DNA of 64,000 nt, taken from contig NZ_FCNV02000002.1 of the NCBI RefSeq assembly GCF_001544615.1, positions 310,001 through 374,000 of the forward strand, given 5' to 3'. Under the pieces are notes generated by a model, which worked only from the letters and a program-made list of their open reading frames with translations, ran no database searches and had not been told where the DNA came from. Shown piece by piece: positions 16,073 through 26,222 of the stretch (position 1 is its first letter; each line of letters starts with the position of its first letter). The DNA comes from Caballeronia concitans. GTDB lineage: Bacteria; Pseudomonadota; Gammaproteobacteria; Burkholderiales; Burkholderiaceae. The position numbers were made by a program, and so were the translations under genes.

Positions 16073-17233
16073 CTAGAAGGAATGCCGCATGCCGACGCGG
16101 ACATCGGCCTGCGTGTTCGAGGTCGAGGGCGTGAAGCTATAGCCGATGACCGCATCCACGGGACCGGACGCGCGCAGGTAATCGCCGGAGATGTAGACGT
16201 CGGTGCGCTTCGACAGCAGATAATGCAGGCCGAGCGATCCCTGGTTCCAGTGATTGCCTTCGAAGCGCGTGTGCTGATAGCCGCCGTAGAGCGCGATGTC
16301 GGGCCTGAAGTTGTAGGACGCGCCTGCCTCATACACTTTCATGTACGAAGTCACGCCCAGTCCCTTGATGCTCGTCCACGTGAAATTGCCCGACAGCATC
16401 AGGTTGCCGATGGTCCACGCGCCGCCCACGGCCAGCGCGCCTTGCTTGTCGGTGGGGAACGCGTTGGTGGCATAGAGATCGGTGCGCGCGCCCGTGACCG
16501 GATCGATGGTGACGGTCGGCTGTCCGAGGAACGTATGAGCGCCGATCATCGCGTAAGGATCGAACGCATAGATGCCGTTCGGATTGTTCAGTTGCGTATA
16601 GGCGATGCCGAGATTGAACGTATTCGCCGCATAGTGCCCGCCCACGCTCCACGCGCTGTTGCGATGGAAGTTGCCCGCTACGTTGCCGAACGAATACATG
16701 CCGCCGAACGTGAAGCCGCCATAGTCCCTCGAGAGGAACTTGACCGAATTCGGCAAGCGGTCGCCGTTCATGCGGTCGAAGTCGCCCTGGTGAATCGCAT
16801 AGCCGCTCGCCCACGCGGAGATGTTGTACAGATACACGAACTCTTCGGTCATATCGAGCTGATTACCGAACGATACCTGGCCCCACTCATTGCTTTTCAG
16901 GCCCACATAAGCCTGACGTCCGAACTCCGCGCCGCCGAACGCGTAGCTTCCCGTGCCGAGATGGAAGCCCGATTCCAGCACGAATACCGCCTGCAAGCCA
17001 CCGCCCAGATCTTCCGTCCCACGAAAGCCGATACGGTTGCCGTAGGAGATGCCGTCATCGAACTTGAAGACGTGCGAACCGCCGCTGTTGTTCACATAGG
17101 TAATGCCTGCATCGAGAATGCCGTAGAGCGTCACGCTGCTTTGTGCGTGTGACGTTCCCGGTGCGAAGGCTGCGGCAAGTGCAAACGCTGTCATGAAGGA
17201 CAGGCGTCGTGGGGCGTATGGTTTCTTGTGCAT
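16073..17233 (-). CDS. Gram-negative porin (OmpC/Burkholderia type)
   Basis: A 386-aa trimeric outer-membrane porin. It starts at MHKKPYAP after an AGAGGAC box and has a signal peptide cut after SHA. The mature N-terminus QSSVTLYGILDAGITY is standard for betaproteobacterial porins. Alternating aromatic strands follow, and the C-terminal Phe (RVGMRHSF) is the BAM recognition signal. It lies between the carnitine and choline genes, convergent with cdhR. It may be the outer-membrane entry route for these cations, though the gene itself is of a general type. Confidence 0.92.
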   Translation of the reverse strand: MHKKPYAPRRLSFMTAFALAAAFAPGTSHAQSSVTLYGILDAGITYVNNSGGSHVFKFDDGISYGNRIGFRGTEDLGGGLQAVFVLESGFHLGTGSYAFGGAEFGRQAYVGLKSNEWGQVSFGNQLDMTEEFVYLYNISAWASGYAIHQGDFDRMNGDRLPNSVKFLSRDYGGFTFGGMYSFGNVAGNFHRNSAWSVGGHYAANTFNLGIAYTQLNNPNGIYAFDPYAMIGAHTFLGQPTVTIDPVTGARTDLYATNAFPTDKQGALAVGGAWTIGNLMLSGNFTWTSIKGLGVTSYMKVYEAGASYNFRPDIALYGGYQHTRFEGNHWNQGSLGLHYLLSKRTDVYISGDYLRASGPVDAVIGYSFTPSTSNTQADVRVGMRHSF

Positions 17234-17395
17234 CAGCGTGTCCTCTTGTTGTGGGCCGACACGTAAAAGTAAGTTGCCATATACGCGACGGCTCGACTGA
17301 TTGCGACACAAATCTGCCTACGTGCGACGGTCGATCCATCTCGACCATAGTCATGCTAACCATGAGGCTCAGACCAAGGGTATCGCCTGATTTTT

Positions 17396-17413
17396 ATTGA
17401 TTGACCGTTCAAT
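17396..17413. promoter_or_regulatory. BetI-type operator
   Basis: The dyad ATTGA-N8-TCAAT, in the AT-rich setting TTTTATTGATTGACC..., lies about 100 bases before betI. It closely resembles the BetI box known from bet operons of other proteobacteria. It should mediate choline-responsive repression of betIBA. Confidence 0.6.
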
Positions 17414-17515
17414 ATAAAAACCGTAGCATGGCCTCAACCGCTCGTAAACCCATGGCGCAAACGGGTGGTCCGAACATGGATTTCTCCGCTGCGTCATTTG
17501 CCAAAGGCGAACGTC

Positions 17516-18103
17516 ATGCCAAAAGTCGGAATGCGGGAAGTGCGCCGCGCACAGCTCATCGATGCCACGTTGCTCACCATCGACGAGGTCGGACTGAATG
17601 GAGCCACGCTCGCCTCAGTGGCGCAGCGCGCGAGCATCTCGACGGGCATCGTGAGCCATTACTTCGGCGACAAGGACGGCCTGCTCGAAGCCACCATGCG
17701 CCACGTGCTGCGGTCGCTGTGGCAAGGCACGTCGCGCCGGCGCAGAGCCGCGAAGGCTGATCCGCGCTCGAAGCTGCGCGCGGTCGTCGCGGCGAACTTC
17801 GATGTCGAGCAGGTCAACGGGCCGGTCATGAAAACATGGCTCGCGTTCTGGTCGGAAAGCATGCACAAGGACAGCCTGCAGCGTTTGCAGTATGTGAACA
17901 CGCGGCGTCTCTACTCGAATCTCTGCGCCGAATTCTCGCGCGTGCTGAGCCGGGCCGCTGCCCGCCGCGCCGCGACGGGACTCGCCGCGTTGATCGACGG
18001 CCTGTGGCTGCGGGGCGCGCTCGCGGGCGGACCTTTCGATACGAAGACCGCATTGCGCGTCTCATACGACTACATCGACCTGATGATTCAGCCGCAAAAC
18101 TGA
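17516..18103 (+). CDS. betI: TetR-family choline-responsive repressor
   Basis: A 195-aa TetR repressor starting [18 protein letters not shown], the usual BetI N-terminus; a longer frame from 17465 lacks family support. The helix-turn-helix lies around residues 25-50 ([19 protein letters not shown]). The C-terminal ligand domain ends in the typical GLWLRGAL segment. BetI represses betB and betA and releases DNA when choline is present. A BetI-type operator lies upstream. Confidence 0.92.
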   Translation: MPKVGMREVRRAQLIDATLLTIDEVGLNGATLASVAQRASISTGIVSHYFGDKDGLLEATMRHVLRSLWQGTSRRRRAAKADPRSKLRAVVAANFDVEQVNGPVMKTWLAFWSESMHKDSLQRLQYVNTRRLYSNLCAEFSRVLSRAAARRAATGLAALIDGLWLRGALAGGPFDTKTALRVSYDYIDLMIQPQN

Positions 18104-18135
18104 TCTCGTTCATACACACCAGGGAGACGGACGCC

Positions 18136-19605
18136 ATGCCTGCATTCGAAGAGCAACGGCTTCATATCGGCGGCGAATATGTCGATGCGACCAGCGGCGA
18201 AACCTTCGAGACGCTCAATCCCGCTTCGGGCGAAACGCTCGCACGCGTGCAGCAGGCGTCCCAGGCGGACATCGACCGCGCGGTTCAAGCAGCGCGAGCG
18301 GGACAGCGCGAATGGGCCGCGATGACCGCGATGGAGCGCTCGCGCATCCTGCGACGCGCGGTGGACCTGCTGCGCGCGCGTAACGACGAGCTCGCCGCAC
18401 TCGAAACACTCGACACCGGCAAGCCGATCGCGGAGACGTGCGCCGTCGATATCGTCACGGGCGCGGATGTCATCGAGTACTACGCGGGCCTCGCGACCGC
18501 CATCGAAGGCGAGCAGATACCGCTGCGCGAATCGTCGTTCGTCTATACGCGGCGCGAGCCGATCGGCGTGTGCGCCGGCATCGGCGCGTGGAACTATCCC
18601 ATTCAGATTGCATGCTGGAAGTCCGCGCCCGCGCTCGCGGCGGGCAACGCCATGATCTTCAAGCCGAGTGAGATCACGCCTTTGAGTGCGCTCAAGCTCG
18701 CGGAGATCTATGTCGAAGCGGGCGTTCCGCGAGGCGTCTTCAACGTCGTGCAGGGCGATGCCCGCGTCGGCGCGATGCTCGCCGCGCATCCCGGCATCGA
18801 CAAGATATCGTTCACGGGCGGCGTCGAGACGGGCAAGAAGGTAATGGCAAGCGCGGGTGGATCGACGCTCAAGGAAGTGACGATGGAACTCGGCGGCAAG
18901 TCGCCGCTGATCGTGTTCGACGACTCGAACCTCGAACGCGCCGCCGATATCGCGATGAGCGCGAACTTCTTCAGCTCGGGCCAGGTATGCACGAACGGCA
19001 CGCGCGTGTTCGTTCAGCGCGGTGTCGTCGAACAGTTCGAAGCCTTGATCTCCGAGCGCGTGAAGCGCATTCGCATCGGCGCGCCGGATGATCCCGACAC
19101 GAACTTCGGCCCGCTCGCCAGCGCGGCGCAATTGCAGAAGGTGCTCGCCTATATCGACAGCGGCAAGCGCGAAGGCGCGCGGCTCGTCGCGGGCGGTGCG
19201 CGCCTGACCGATGGCGCATTCGCGCGCGGCCATTACGTCGAGCCGACCGTGTTCGCGGATTGCCGCGACGACATGCGCATCGTGCGTGAAGAGATATTCG
19301 GCCCCGTCATGTGCCTGCTCGCTTTCGACGATGAGGACGAGGCCATCGCTCGCGCCAACGATACCGCCTATGGACTCGCGGCGGGCGTCGTGACCGAGAA
19401 CCTGTCGCGTGCGCATCGCGTGATTCATCGGCTGGATGCGGGTATCTGCTGGATCAATACGTGGGGCGAGTCGCCGGCCGAGATGCCCGTGGGCGGATAC
19501 AAACAGTCGGGCATCGGCCGCGAGAATGGCATCGTGACCTTGAACGCCTATACGCGCATCAAGTCGGTGCAAGTCGAACTCGGACCGTATCGAGCCGTGT
19601 TTTAA
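18136..19605 (+). CDS. betB: Betaine aldehyde dehydrogenase
   Basis: Oxidises betaine aldehyde to glycine betaine with NAD(P)+. At 489 aa it has the standard BetB length. Catalytic Glu251 (ELGGKSP) and nucleophile Cys285 (GQVCTNGTR) are present, with the cofactor motif FTGGVETGK. The ATG at 18136 follows an AGGGAGA box 33 bases after betI. The frame remains open far upstream, but that part overlaps betI out of frame. Confidence 0.95.
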   Translation: MPAFEEQRLHIGGEYVDATSGETFETLNPASGETLARVQQASQADIDRAVQAARAGQREWAAMTAMERSRILRRAVDLLRARNDELAALETLDTGKPIAETCAVDIVTGADVIEYYAGLATAIEGEQIPLRESSFVYTRREPIGVCAGIGAWNYPIQIACWKSAPALAAGNAMIFKPSEITPLSALKLAEIYVEAGVPRGVFNVVQGDARVGAMLAAHPGIDKISFTGGVETGKKVMASAGGSTLKEVTMELGGKSPLIVFDDSNLERAADIAMSANFFSSGQVCTNGTRVFVQRGVVEQFEALISERVKRIRIGAPDDPDTNFGPLASAAQLQKVLAYIDSGKREGARLVAGGARLTDGAFARGHYVEPTVFADCRDDMRIVREEIFGPVMCLLAFDDEDEAIARANDTAYGLAAGVVTENLSRAHRVIHRLDAGICWINTWGESPAEMPVGGYKQSGIGRENGIVTLNAYTRIKSVQVELGPYRAVF

Positions 19606-19616
19606 GGAGCTTTTCG

Positions 19617-21344
19617 ATGAGCGCGAAGGAATACGACTACATCATCGTCGGTGCGGGATCGGCGGGCAATGTGCTCGCGTCGCGCCTGACCGAAGACGAG
19701 GACGTGACCGTGCTGCTGCTCGAAGCGGGCGGGCCGGACTATCGCTTCGACTTTCGCACGCAGATGCCCGCGGCACTCGCGTATCCGCTGCAAGGACGCC
19801 GCTATAACTGGGCTTATGAAACCGAACCCGAGCCACACATGAACAATCGCCGCATGGAATGCGGGCGCGGCAAGGGGCTGGGGGGATCGTCGCTGATCAA
19901 CGGCATGTGCTACATACGCGGCAATGCGCTCGACTACGACAACTGGGCATCGATGCCGGGCCTCGAAAACTGGGGCTATCTCGACTGCCTGCCGTATTTC
20001 CGCAAGGCGGAGACGCGCGATATCGGACCGAACGAATATCACGGCGGCGATGGCCCCGTTCATGTGACGACGAGCAAGCCCGGCAACAATCCCCTCTTCG
20101 CCGCGATGGTCGAGGCGGGCGTGCAGGCGGGCTACGCGCGCACGGACGATCTCAACGGCTATCGGCAAGAAGGCTTCGGCCCGATGGACCGCACGGTCAC
20201 CGCGAACGGACGGCGCGCGAGCACGGCGCGCGGCTATCTGGACCGCGCGAGGCATCGTGCGAATCTGACGATCGTGACGCATGCCACCACCGACCGCGTG
20301 CTGTTCTCGGGCAAGCGCGCGATAGGCGTTGCATATCTGGAAAGCGGCCAGCGCGCGACCGTGCATGCCCGGCGCGAAGTGCTCGTGTGCTGCGGCGCGA
20401 TTGCATCGCCCCAATTGTTGCAGCGCTCGGGCGTCGGACGGTCATCGTGGCTGAAGGAGTTGGAGATTCCGGTCGTGCACGATCTGCCGGGCGTCGGCGA
20501 GAACCTGCAGGATCATCTCGAGATGTACATGCAGTACGCGTGCAAGGAACCGGTGTCGCTTTACCCTGCATTGCAGTGGTGGAATCAGCCCGCCATCGGC
20601 CTCGAATGGCTCACGAAGGGGACGGGCGTCGGCGCGACGAATCACTTCGAGGCGGGCGGCTTTATCCGCACCCGCGACGATGACCTCTGGCCCAACATCC
20701 AGTATCACTTCCTGCCGGTTGCGATCAATTACAACGGCTCCAACGCGATCAAGATGCATGGCTTCCAGGCGCATGTCGGATCGATGCGTTCGCCGAGCCG
20801 CGGGCGCGTGAAGCTCAAGTCGCGCGATCCAAACGCGCATCCGAGCATTCTCTTCAACTACATGGCCGATCCTTTGGACTGGCGTGAGTTCCGCGACGCG
20901 ATCCGCATCACGCGGGACATCATGCGTCAGCCCGCACTCGCTCGCTATCGCGGAGAAGAGCTTCATCCCGGCGACGACGCAGCGAGCGATGCCGAACTCG
21001 ATGCCTTCGTGCGCGCCAAAGCCGAGACCGCTTATCACCCGTCGTGCTCATGCAAGATGGGCTATGACGATATGGCTGTCGTCGACGGCGAAGGCCGCGT
21101 TCATGGCATGCAAGGGTTGCGCGTAGTGGATGCGTCGATCATGCCGCAGATCACGACGGGCAATCTCAATGCGCCGACGATCATGCTCGCGGAAAAGATC
21201 GCGGATCGCATTCGCGGCATCGAGGCACTCGATAAGGCTAACGCGCCCTACTACGTCGCGGGCCGCACCGGTAGACGAACGGATGCCTCTGCCGCGAAGA
21301 CGGCAAGCACGCAGAATCAACCCACTCATCTGGAGCAGCGATGA
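19617..21344 (+). CDS. betA: Choline dehydrogenase
   Basis: An FAD-dependent GMC oxidoreductase of 575 aa that oxidises choline to betaine aldehyde and passes electrons to the respiratory chain. The N-terminal FAD motif is [20 protein letters not shown] signature 1 is [14 protein letters not shown], and the C-terminal active-site region is [10 protein letters not shown] ... [18 protein letters not shown] lies just before the ATG, 11 bases after betB. Its stop overlaps the next gene (ATGA). Confidence 0.95.
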   Translation: MSAKEYDYIIVGAGSAGNVLASRLTEDEDVTVLLLEAGGPDYRFDFRTQMPAALAYPLQGRRYNWAYETEPEPHMNNRRMECGRGKGLGGSSLINGMCYIRGNALDYDNWASMPGLENWGYLDCLPYFRKAETRDIGPNEYHGGDGPVHVTTSKPGNNPLFAAMVEAGVQAGYARTDDLNGYRQEGFGPMDRTVTANGRRASTARGYLDRARHRANLTIVTHATTDRVLFSGKRAIGVAYLESGQRATVHARREVLVCCGAIASPQLLQRSGVGRSSWLKELEIPVVHDLPGVGENLQDHLEMYMQYACKEPVSLYPALQWWNQPAIGLEWLTKGTGVGATNHFEAGGFIRTRDDDLWPNIQYHFLPVAINYNGSNAIKMHGFQAHVGSMRSPSRGRVKLKSRDPNAHPSILFNYMADPLDWREFRDAIRITRDIMRQPALARYRGEELHPGDDAASDAELDAFVRAKAETAYHPSCSCKMGYDDMAVVDGEGRVHGMQGLRVVDASIMPQITTGNLNAPTIMLAEKIADRIRGIEALDKANAPYYVAGRTGRRTDASAAKTASTQNQPTHLEQR

Positions 21345-22291
21345 AACAAATCTTGGCCTGGACGGCACGTACCCTTGCAATCGCCAGCAGCTTCGTCGTG
21401 AGTGCGCACGCGGCAGACCCCGCGACATGCCGCGCCATTCGCATGGCCGACATCGGATGGTCCGATATCGCCGCAACGACGGGTCTCGCCACCAACGTCT
21501 TGCAGGGCTTAGGCTATGCGCCTTCGAAGATCATCGCGTCCGAACCCATCACGTTTGCAGGCGTGAAATCGAAACAGATCGACGCGTTCCTCGGCTATTG
21601 GTCGCCTTCCATGGACCCGGTCATCGAACCGTTCGTCAAGGGTGGAACGATCAAGGTGGTGAATCCGCCCAATCTCACTGGCGCCAAATACACGCTGGCC
21701 GTTCCCGACTATGTTTATCAGGCGGGCATCCGTAGTTTCGCGGACATCGCGAAGAATGCGGACAAGCTGCATTACAAGATCTACGGCATCGAGCCGGGGA
21801 ACGAGGCGAATGGCCTGATCGACAAGATGATCAAGACGAATCAGTTCGGCCTCGGCAAATTCAAGCTCGTCGAATCGAGCGAAGCCGGAATGCTGGTGCA
21901 GGTGAATCGGGCGGTGCAGAACAAGGAGTGGATTGTCTTTCTCGGCTGGGAACCTCATCCGATGAACGTGCGGATGAAGATGAATTATTTGTCGGGCGGC
22001 GACGATGTCTTCGGACCGAACTATGGCGAAGCGAAGGTGTACACGGTGCAGCCGACCGATTACGCCGCGCGATGCCCGAATGCGGCCAAGCTATTCGCCA
22101 ATCTGCGATTCACCACGTCCATGGAGAATCAGATCATGACTCACATCATGGACAAGGAAGACCCGAACAAGGCAACGCTGGACTGGCTGAAAGCAAATCC
22201 TTCAGTGCTCGACAGCTGGCTTGCCGGCGTGACCACTTTGGATGGAAAGCCGGGACTGCCCGCGGTGAAAGCCTATCTGGCGAACCACTGA
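21341..22291 (+). CDS. Choline/betaine-binding periplasmic protein (ChoX type)
   Basis: A 316-aa quaternary-amine binding protein with a signal peptide cut after about residue 24 (SAHA-ADPA). It is clearly paralogous to the carnitine-operon protein at 13979: both share DIGW(S/T)DI, SEAGMLV, EPHPMN and [15 protein letters not shown]. It overlaps betA by 4 bases, so its synthesis is tied to choline oxidation and choline is the probable ligand. No permease or ATPase is present nearby. Confidence 0.87.
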   Translation: MKQILAWTARTLAIASSFVVSAHAADPATCRAIRMADIGWSDIAATTGLATNVLQGLGYAPSKIIASEPITFAGVKSKQIDAFLGYWSPSMDPVIEPFVKGGTIKVVNPPNLTGAKYTLAVPDYVYQAGIRSFADIAKNADKLHYKIYGIEPGNEANGLIDKMIKTNQFGLGKFKLVESSEAGMLVQVNRAVQNKEWIVFLGWEPHPMNVRMKMNYLSGGDDVFGPNYGEAKVYTVQPTDYAARCPNAAKLFANLRFTTSMENQIMTHIMDKEDPNKATLDWLKANPSVLDSWLAGVTTLDGKPGLPAVKAYLANH

Positions 22292-22298
22292 GCATGCG

Positions 22299-22335
22299 GC
22301 GGCTCTGGTTCCTGCGCATGACGGGCCAGAGCCGC
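22299..22335 (+). terminator. Hairpin after the bet operon, without a clear U-tract
   Basis: GCGGCTCTGG (22299-22308) and CCAGAGCCGC (22326-22335) form a perfect 10-bp stem with a 17-base loop, 8 bases after the stop. No T-run follows. It may be a 3'-end stabiliser or partial terminator before the EmrE-type gene. Confidence 0.4.
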
Positions 22336-22366
22336 AGCGCATCGTGACAAGCACGTTCCCGCTACC

Positions 22367-22714
22367 ATGACCAACGAAAAAATGTCGGCGTACGGAGCGC
22401 TTTTCATAGCGATCCTGCTTGAGATTGCCGGGACGACTTGCCTGCAGAAGTCGGATCAGTTCACGAAGCTCGCGCCGACCGTTGCGATGGCCACGTGTTA
22501 TCTCGGCGCGTTCTATTTCCTTTCCGTCGTTTTAAAGACGATTCCTGTAGGGCTCGCTTACGCGATATGGAGCGGGCTCGGCATCGTTCTCATTTCTACC
22601 GTGAGCTTCTTCGTCTTCCGTCAGCGCCTGGATGCGCCTGCCGTGCTCGGCCTTGGCTTCATCGTGGTGGGCGTGGTCATCATCAATGTGTTCTCCACGG
22701 CGAAAGTGCATTGA
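22367..22714 (+). CDS. SMR-family quaternary cation exporter (EmrE type)
   Basis: A four-helix proton-coupled antiporter of 115 aa that works as a dimer in the inner membrane. The essential membrane Glu is Glu19 (ILLEIAGTT), equivalent to EmrE Glu14. The conserved YAIWSGLGIVLIS loop contains Trp68. EmrE-type proteins also export betaine and choline, so placement after the choline operon suggests a role in quaternary-amine balance rather than drug resistance alone; that is inference. Confidence 0.9.
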   Translation: MTNEKMSAYGALFIAILLEIAGTTCLQKSDQFTKLAPTVAMATCYLGAFYFLSVVLKTIPVGLAYAIWSGLGIVLISTVSFFVFRQRLDAPAVLGLGFIVVGVVIINVFSTAKVH

Positions 22715-22723
22715 GCGCGGAAA

Positions 22724-23275
22724 TCACTTCTTGATTTCCGCGTCCGTCTGCTTCGCAAGCTGAAGATGCTCGCGCAAGGTCGCCAGTCCGTCGCCGGCGA
22801 GCGCACGGACGTCCTCATCGCTGGCATGGACCGCCTGATCGCTGAAGAGCTTGATATCGGACTCGTGGTCGGAGACATTGTGCTTCATGAACATGCTGTC
22901 GAACGCATGTCCGCTCAGCGGCTTGAGCGCGGTGTAGGTCGCGCGTTGAGTCACGGTGAGTTTGTCGGGCATGCGGTAGCCCTTTTGTTTCGCTAACGCG
23001 ACGATCCGGTCATTCATCGCCTGATGATCCTGAATCATGCGTTTAGCGAAAGCTTGCACCGCCGCATCGTGCGACGATTTCAACGCGAGCTGGCAAGTCT
23101 CTACTTCCGCGCGGCCATCCTGCAGCGCATCGGCGAGGAATTTTTCGGGACTATCGTTGGTGGCCGCTTGCGACAGCGAAGCCGACGTCGCCATCAACGC
23201 GAATATCGATGCACGGCAAAAAGCACTCATACGATGCCGGCCAGTGCGAAGCGTGAAAGACCTGTTCAGGCGCAT
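22724..23275 (-). CDS. DUF4142 family exported protein
   Basis: About 183 aa from the ATG at 23275 (MRLNRSF), with a signal peptide ending near SQA-ATNDSP. The mature part is a helical, ferritin-like DUF4142 domain, with repeated pattern LADALQDGRAEVETCQLALKSS ... FAKRMIQDHQAMNDRI. The family is periplasmic or outer-membrane associated and of uncertain function, often linked to envelope stress. It is convergent with the EmrE-type gene. Confidence 0.85.
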   Translation of the reverse strand: MRLNRSFTLRTGRHRMSAFCRASIFALMATSASLSQAATNDSPEKFLADALQDGRAEVETCQLALKSSHDAAVQAFAKRMIQDHQAMNDRIVALAKQKGYRMPDKLTVTQRATYTALKPLSGHAFDSMFMKHNVSDHESDIKLFSDQAVHASDEDVRALAGDGLATLREHLQLAKQTDAEIKK

Positions 23276-23413
23276 CTTGCAATCCTCTCTATTGGGCTTC
23301 ATTGGACGACGCACGCGTTATCGCGCTGGAAAGAAAGCGTCGAGCAAGAGACACACTTGAGGACAGCAATATCCATTCCGCGCACCGGCTGCGCAAACGC
23401 AGCAGGCGCGCGT

Positions 23414-23773
23414 TTATCCCGCCTTCAGAACGTGCAAATTGGAATCACTGTAGGAGACCGCCGAAGCCGAAGGGGCACGCGCATCCGGCTTCGCGACAGG
23501 CTTTTTTGCTTCACGCATCGAAAGATAACGCAGACAGCACACGCGTAAAAACGATGCGAAATTGGTCGGCATTTCGCCGCGCAACGCGACGAGTTCGTCA
23601 TAGAGTTTCGCGGCGAACTGACTCGTCGTCAGATTCTCGAGACCGGCAATTTCCTGCAGCACGTCCCAGAACAGATTCTCCAGCCGGACCGTGGTGATCA
23701 CGCCGTGAATACGCAGCGAACGAGTGCGCGATTCGTAGAGAATCGGGTCCGCGTTGATATAAACCCCACACAT
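23414..23773 (-). CDS. Ribbon-helix-helix domain protein
   Basis: A 119-aa protein with an RHH_4-type DNA-binding-like domain (about residues 18-75). The strand SLRIHGVITTVRLE is followed by helices LFWDVLQEIAGLENLTTSQF and AAKLYDEL. Proteins of this type are small, cytoplasmic and mostly uncharacterised in Burkholderiales. The C-terminal 30 residues look disordered. It stands alone between two minus-strand genes. Confidence 0.75.
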   Translation of the reverse strand: MCGVYINADPILYESRTRSLRIHGVITTVRLENLFWDVLQEIAGLENLTTSQFAAKLYDELVALRGEMPTNFASFLRVCCLRYLSMREAKKPVAKPDARAPSASAVSYSDSNLHVLKAG

Positions 23774-23886
23774 GGCGTCGTCTCCGTGCGTTCAGGAGCC
23801 GGGCCCGCGCGGACCCGGCGTCGATTTTCAAGGCTAGCGCAACATGCGGCTACGAACAATCGGGCATAGTCCGGAGCACGCCGGAC

Positions 23887-25470
23887 CTACACACGCCGCG
23901 CCTTCATTTGCTGCGCGATGTAATCCGCCTGCCGGATCGCCAGCGTGACGATGGTGAGCGTCGGATTCTCGGCCGCGCCGGTGGTGAACTGACTGCCATC
24001 GGAAATAAAAAGGTTCGTCACTTCGTGCGTCTGACCGTGCGAATTGCACACGCCGTCTTCCGCCTTCGCACTCATGCGCGCCGTGCCGAGATTGTGCGTC
24101 GAAGGATACGGCGGCACGATGTAGGTCGCCTTCGCGCCCGCCGCCTCGTACACGGCGCTGCCCTGCTTGTAGGCGTGAGTGCGCATCGCTTCGTCGTTCG
24201 GGTGATCGTCGAAGTGCACGTTCGGCACCGGCATGCCGTACTGGTCCTTGACATCGCTATTCAGCGTGATGCGATTGCTCTCGCGCGGCATGTCCTCGCC
24301 GACGATCCACATGCCCGCCGTGTACGCGTATTCGTCCATGACCTGCGTGAAGCTCGGGCCCCATGCGCCCGGATCGACGAACGCGGCATAGAACGGCAAG
24401 CCGAGCGAAATGGTCTCCATGTGATAGCCGCCCGCGAAGCCGCGCTTCGGATCGAACTTCGCCTCGTCTTCAATAATGCCCGCCATCGTCGTGCCCTTGA
24501 ACATCTCGACCTTCTCGTTGAACACGCCGTAGACGGAACCCGTCGTATGCCGCATGTAGTTGCGGCCCACTTGCCCCGAGCCATTCGCGAGGCCATCGGG
24601 GAACTTGCTCGAATTCGAGTTGAGCAACAGACGCGGCGTTTCGATCGAATTGCCCGCCACCGCCACGATGCGCGCCTTCTGCCGCTGTATCTTGCCGTCC
24701 TTGTCGAAATACACGACGCCCGTTGCCTTGCCGCGCGCGTCATGCTCGATCTTCACGACATGCGATTGCGGACGCAGTTCCATGCGGCCTGTCGTTTGCG
24801 CGCGCGGAATCTCGGTGTAGAGGGTGGACCACTTCGCGCCCATGCGGCAGCCCTGAAAGCAGAAGCCGCGCTGAAAGCAGTGCGTGCGATCGTCGCGCAC
24901 GGTGCTGTTGATCGCCATGTGACCCGTGTTGCACTCTTTGTAGCCGACCTTCATCGCGCCTGCCGACATCACCTTGAAGTTGTTGTTGCCGGGAAGCCCC
25001 GGCAAGCCGTTGGTGCGCGTCACGCCCATCTTTTTTTCGGCGCGATCGTAGTACGGGTCGAGTTCTGCGCGGCTCACGGGCCAGTCGAGCAGGTTGGCGT
25101 CCTTGATGTCGCCATACGTGCTTTTGGCCTTGAATTCATAGGGCTGAATGCGCAGGCTCGCGCCCGCCCAATGCACCGTCGTGCCGCCGACGGTCTTGCA
25201 GATCCACGCGGGCAGATTCGGAAAGTCTTTCGCGACGCGCCACGAACCCGATGTCGTGCGCTTGTCGAGCCATGAGAGCTGTTTGAACGCGTTCCATTCT
25301 TCCGTCGAAAAATCGCCTTGCGTATGCATCGCGCCGGCTTCGAGCACGACCACGTCGATGCCCTTCTGCGCGAGTTCGTTGGCAAGCGTGCCGCCGCCCG
25401 CACCCGATCCGATGACCACCACGACATGATCGTCGCCGTGTTTGAACTGCACTTTGTTCTCTGCGTACAT
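23887..25470 (-). CDS. GMC oxidoreductase, large subunit of a membrane sugar/alcohol dehydrogenase
   Basis: A 527-aa flavoprotein starting at the ATG at 25470 (MYAENKVQF), with GGGAGACAG before it. The FAD motif VVVIGSGAGGGTLANEL is at about 17-33. The C-terminal active site has the His of HNLGTARM and the Asn of AENPTLTIVTLA. It is related to the large subunit of gluconate 2-dehydrogenase/sorbitol dehydrogenase. It lacks its own signal peptide, which fits co-export with the Tat-bearing small subunit encoded just upstream. The usual cytochrome c subunit gene is not next to it. Confidence 0.87.
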   Translation of the reverse strand: MYAENKVQFKHGDDHVVVVIGSGAGGGTLANELAQKGIDVVVLEAGAMHTQGDFSTEEWNAFKQLSWLDKRTTSGSWRVAKDFPNLPAWICKTVGGTTVHWAGASLRIQPYEFKAKSTYGDIKDANLLDWPVSRAELDPYYDRAEKKMGVTRTNGLPGLPGNNNFKVMSAGAMKVGYKECNTGHMAINSTVRDDRTHCFQRGFCFQGCRMGAKWSTLYTEIPRAQTTGRMELRPQSHVVKIEHDARGKATGVVYFDKDGKIQRQKARIVAVAGNSIETPRLLLNSNSSKFPDGLANGSGQVGRNYMRHTTGSVYGVFNEKVEMFKGTTMAGIIEDEAKFDPKRGFAGGYHMETISLGLPFYAAFVDPGAWGPSFTQVMDEYAYTAGMWIVGEDMPRESNRITLNSDVKDQYGMPVPNVHFDDHPNDEAMRTHAYKQGSAVYEAAGAKATYIVPPYPSTHNLGTARMSAKAEDGVCNSHGQTHEVTNLFISDGSQFTTGAAENPTLTIVTLAIRQADYIAQQMKARRV

Positions 25471-25525
25471 GACTGTCTCCCTCAACCGTTGTCCGTTTCC
25501 GTTCGATGCCGCGAGGCTCGCGCCT

Positions 25526-26161
25526 TTAGCTATCTTTCGGGATCGGACCACTGTCACCAGCGGGCGGGTCGGGCAGCCACGACAGATTATTGAAGCCTTG
25601 ATAGAGATACCCGCCATCGCCCTGCGATGCGCCGTATCCGAAGTGCGCGTAGGCCATCGCGTTGCTGTAGAGCGAGACGACACCGGTGGTTCGCACGGTC
25701 TCGAAGAACGGCGTGCCGGCGAGCGCCGCGACGTCGCTTGCCTGCTGATCGGGCGCGCGCTTGCTCCAGTCGGAGCCTGCGCCTGCATCGAGCTTCGCGA
25801 TGGCGTCGGCAATTTGCTGGCGCACCGCGGGATCGGCCTTGGCTTTCGCGTCGATGTCCTTCACGGCGAGCGCATACACGGCATCGTCGAGCGTCTTGTG
25901 CGGAAACACTTGCTTCGTGAACGCGAGCAGCACTTCGCCCTGATGCGTATCGAGACCCTGCAATTCCAGCGCCCATACGCGGCTCGGCGCGAGGCTCGCG
26001 AATATCGACGTGAACGCAAGCGTCCCGACGAGCACGCCCGATCCGCGCAGGAATTCGCGGCGCGTCAGTGCGATTCGCGGCGACGCGGATGGTTGGGCAT
26101 GACTATGCTGACCGTCGTGCGCGCGAGCCGGCGCGACGATCGGGATGATCGTGTCTCGCAT
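25526..26161 (-). CDS. Gluconate 2-dehydrogenase subunit 3 family protein (Tat-exported small subunit)
   Basis: A 211-aa small subunit with the twin-arginine signal LTRREFLRGSGVLVG (about 32-46), preceded by a His-rich leader. The mature domain is the helical GADH subunit 3 fold. It precedes the GMC large subunit by 55 bases. Together they should form a periplasmic or membrane-anchored dehydrogenase for a polyol or sugar. Confidence 0.87.
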   Translation of the reverse strand: MRDTIIPIVAPARAHDGQHSHAQPSASPRIALTRREFLRGSGVLVGTLAFTSIFASLAPSRVWALELQGLDTHQGEVLLAFTKQVFPHKTLDDAVYALAVKDIDAKAKADPAVRQQIADAIAKLDAGAGSDWSKRAPDQQASDVAALAGTPFFETVRTTGVVSLYSNAMAYAHFGYGASQGDGGYLYQGFNNLSWLPDPPAGDSGPIPKDS

Positions 26162-26222
26162 GTCTCTCTCCTTGTGGGGTAACGCTCCAGCTTATGTATG
26201 GCGTCTTTTTTTTTAGCGTGTC

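Noticed and set aside
18088-19572. Long open frame of 494 codons antisense to betB
   Set aside because: Shadow of a GC-rich gene: His/Arg/Ala-rich, no family resemblance, no ribosome-binding site, while the plus strand encodes a complete BetB with catalytic residues.
23887-25812. Longer version of the GMC dehydrogenase starting at 25812
   Set aside because: The extra N-terminus lies over the small-subunit gene in another frame and is low-complexity. MYAENKV at 25470 has a good ribosome-binding site.
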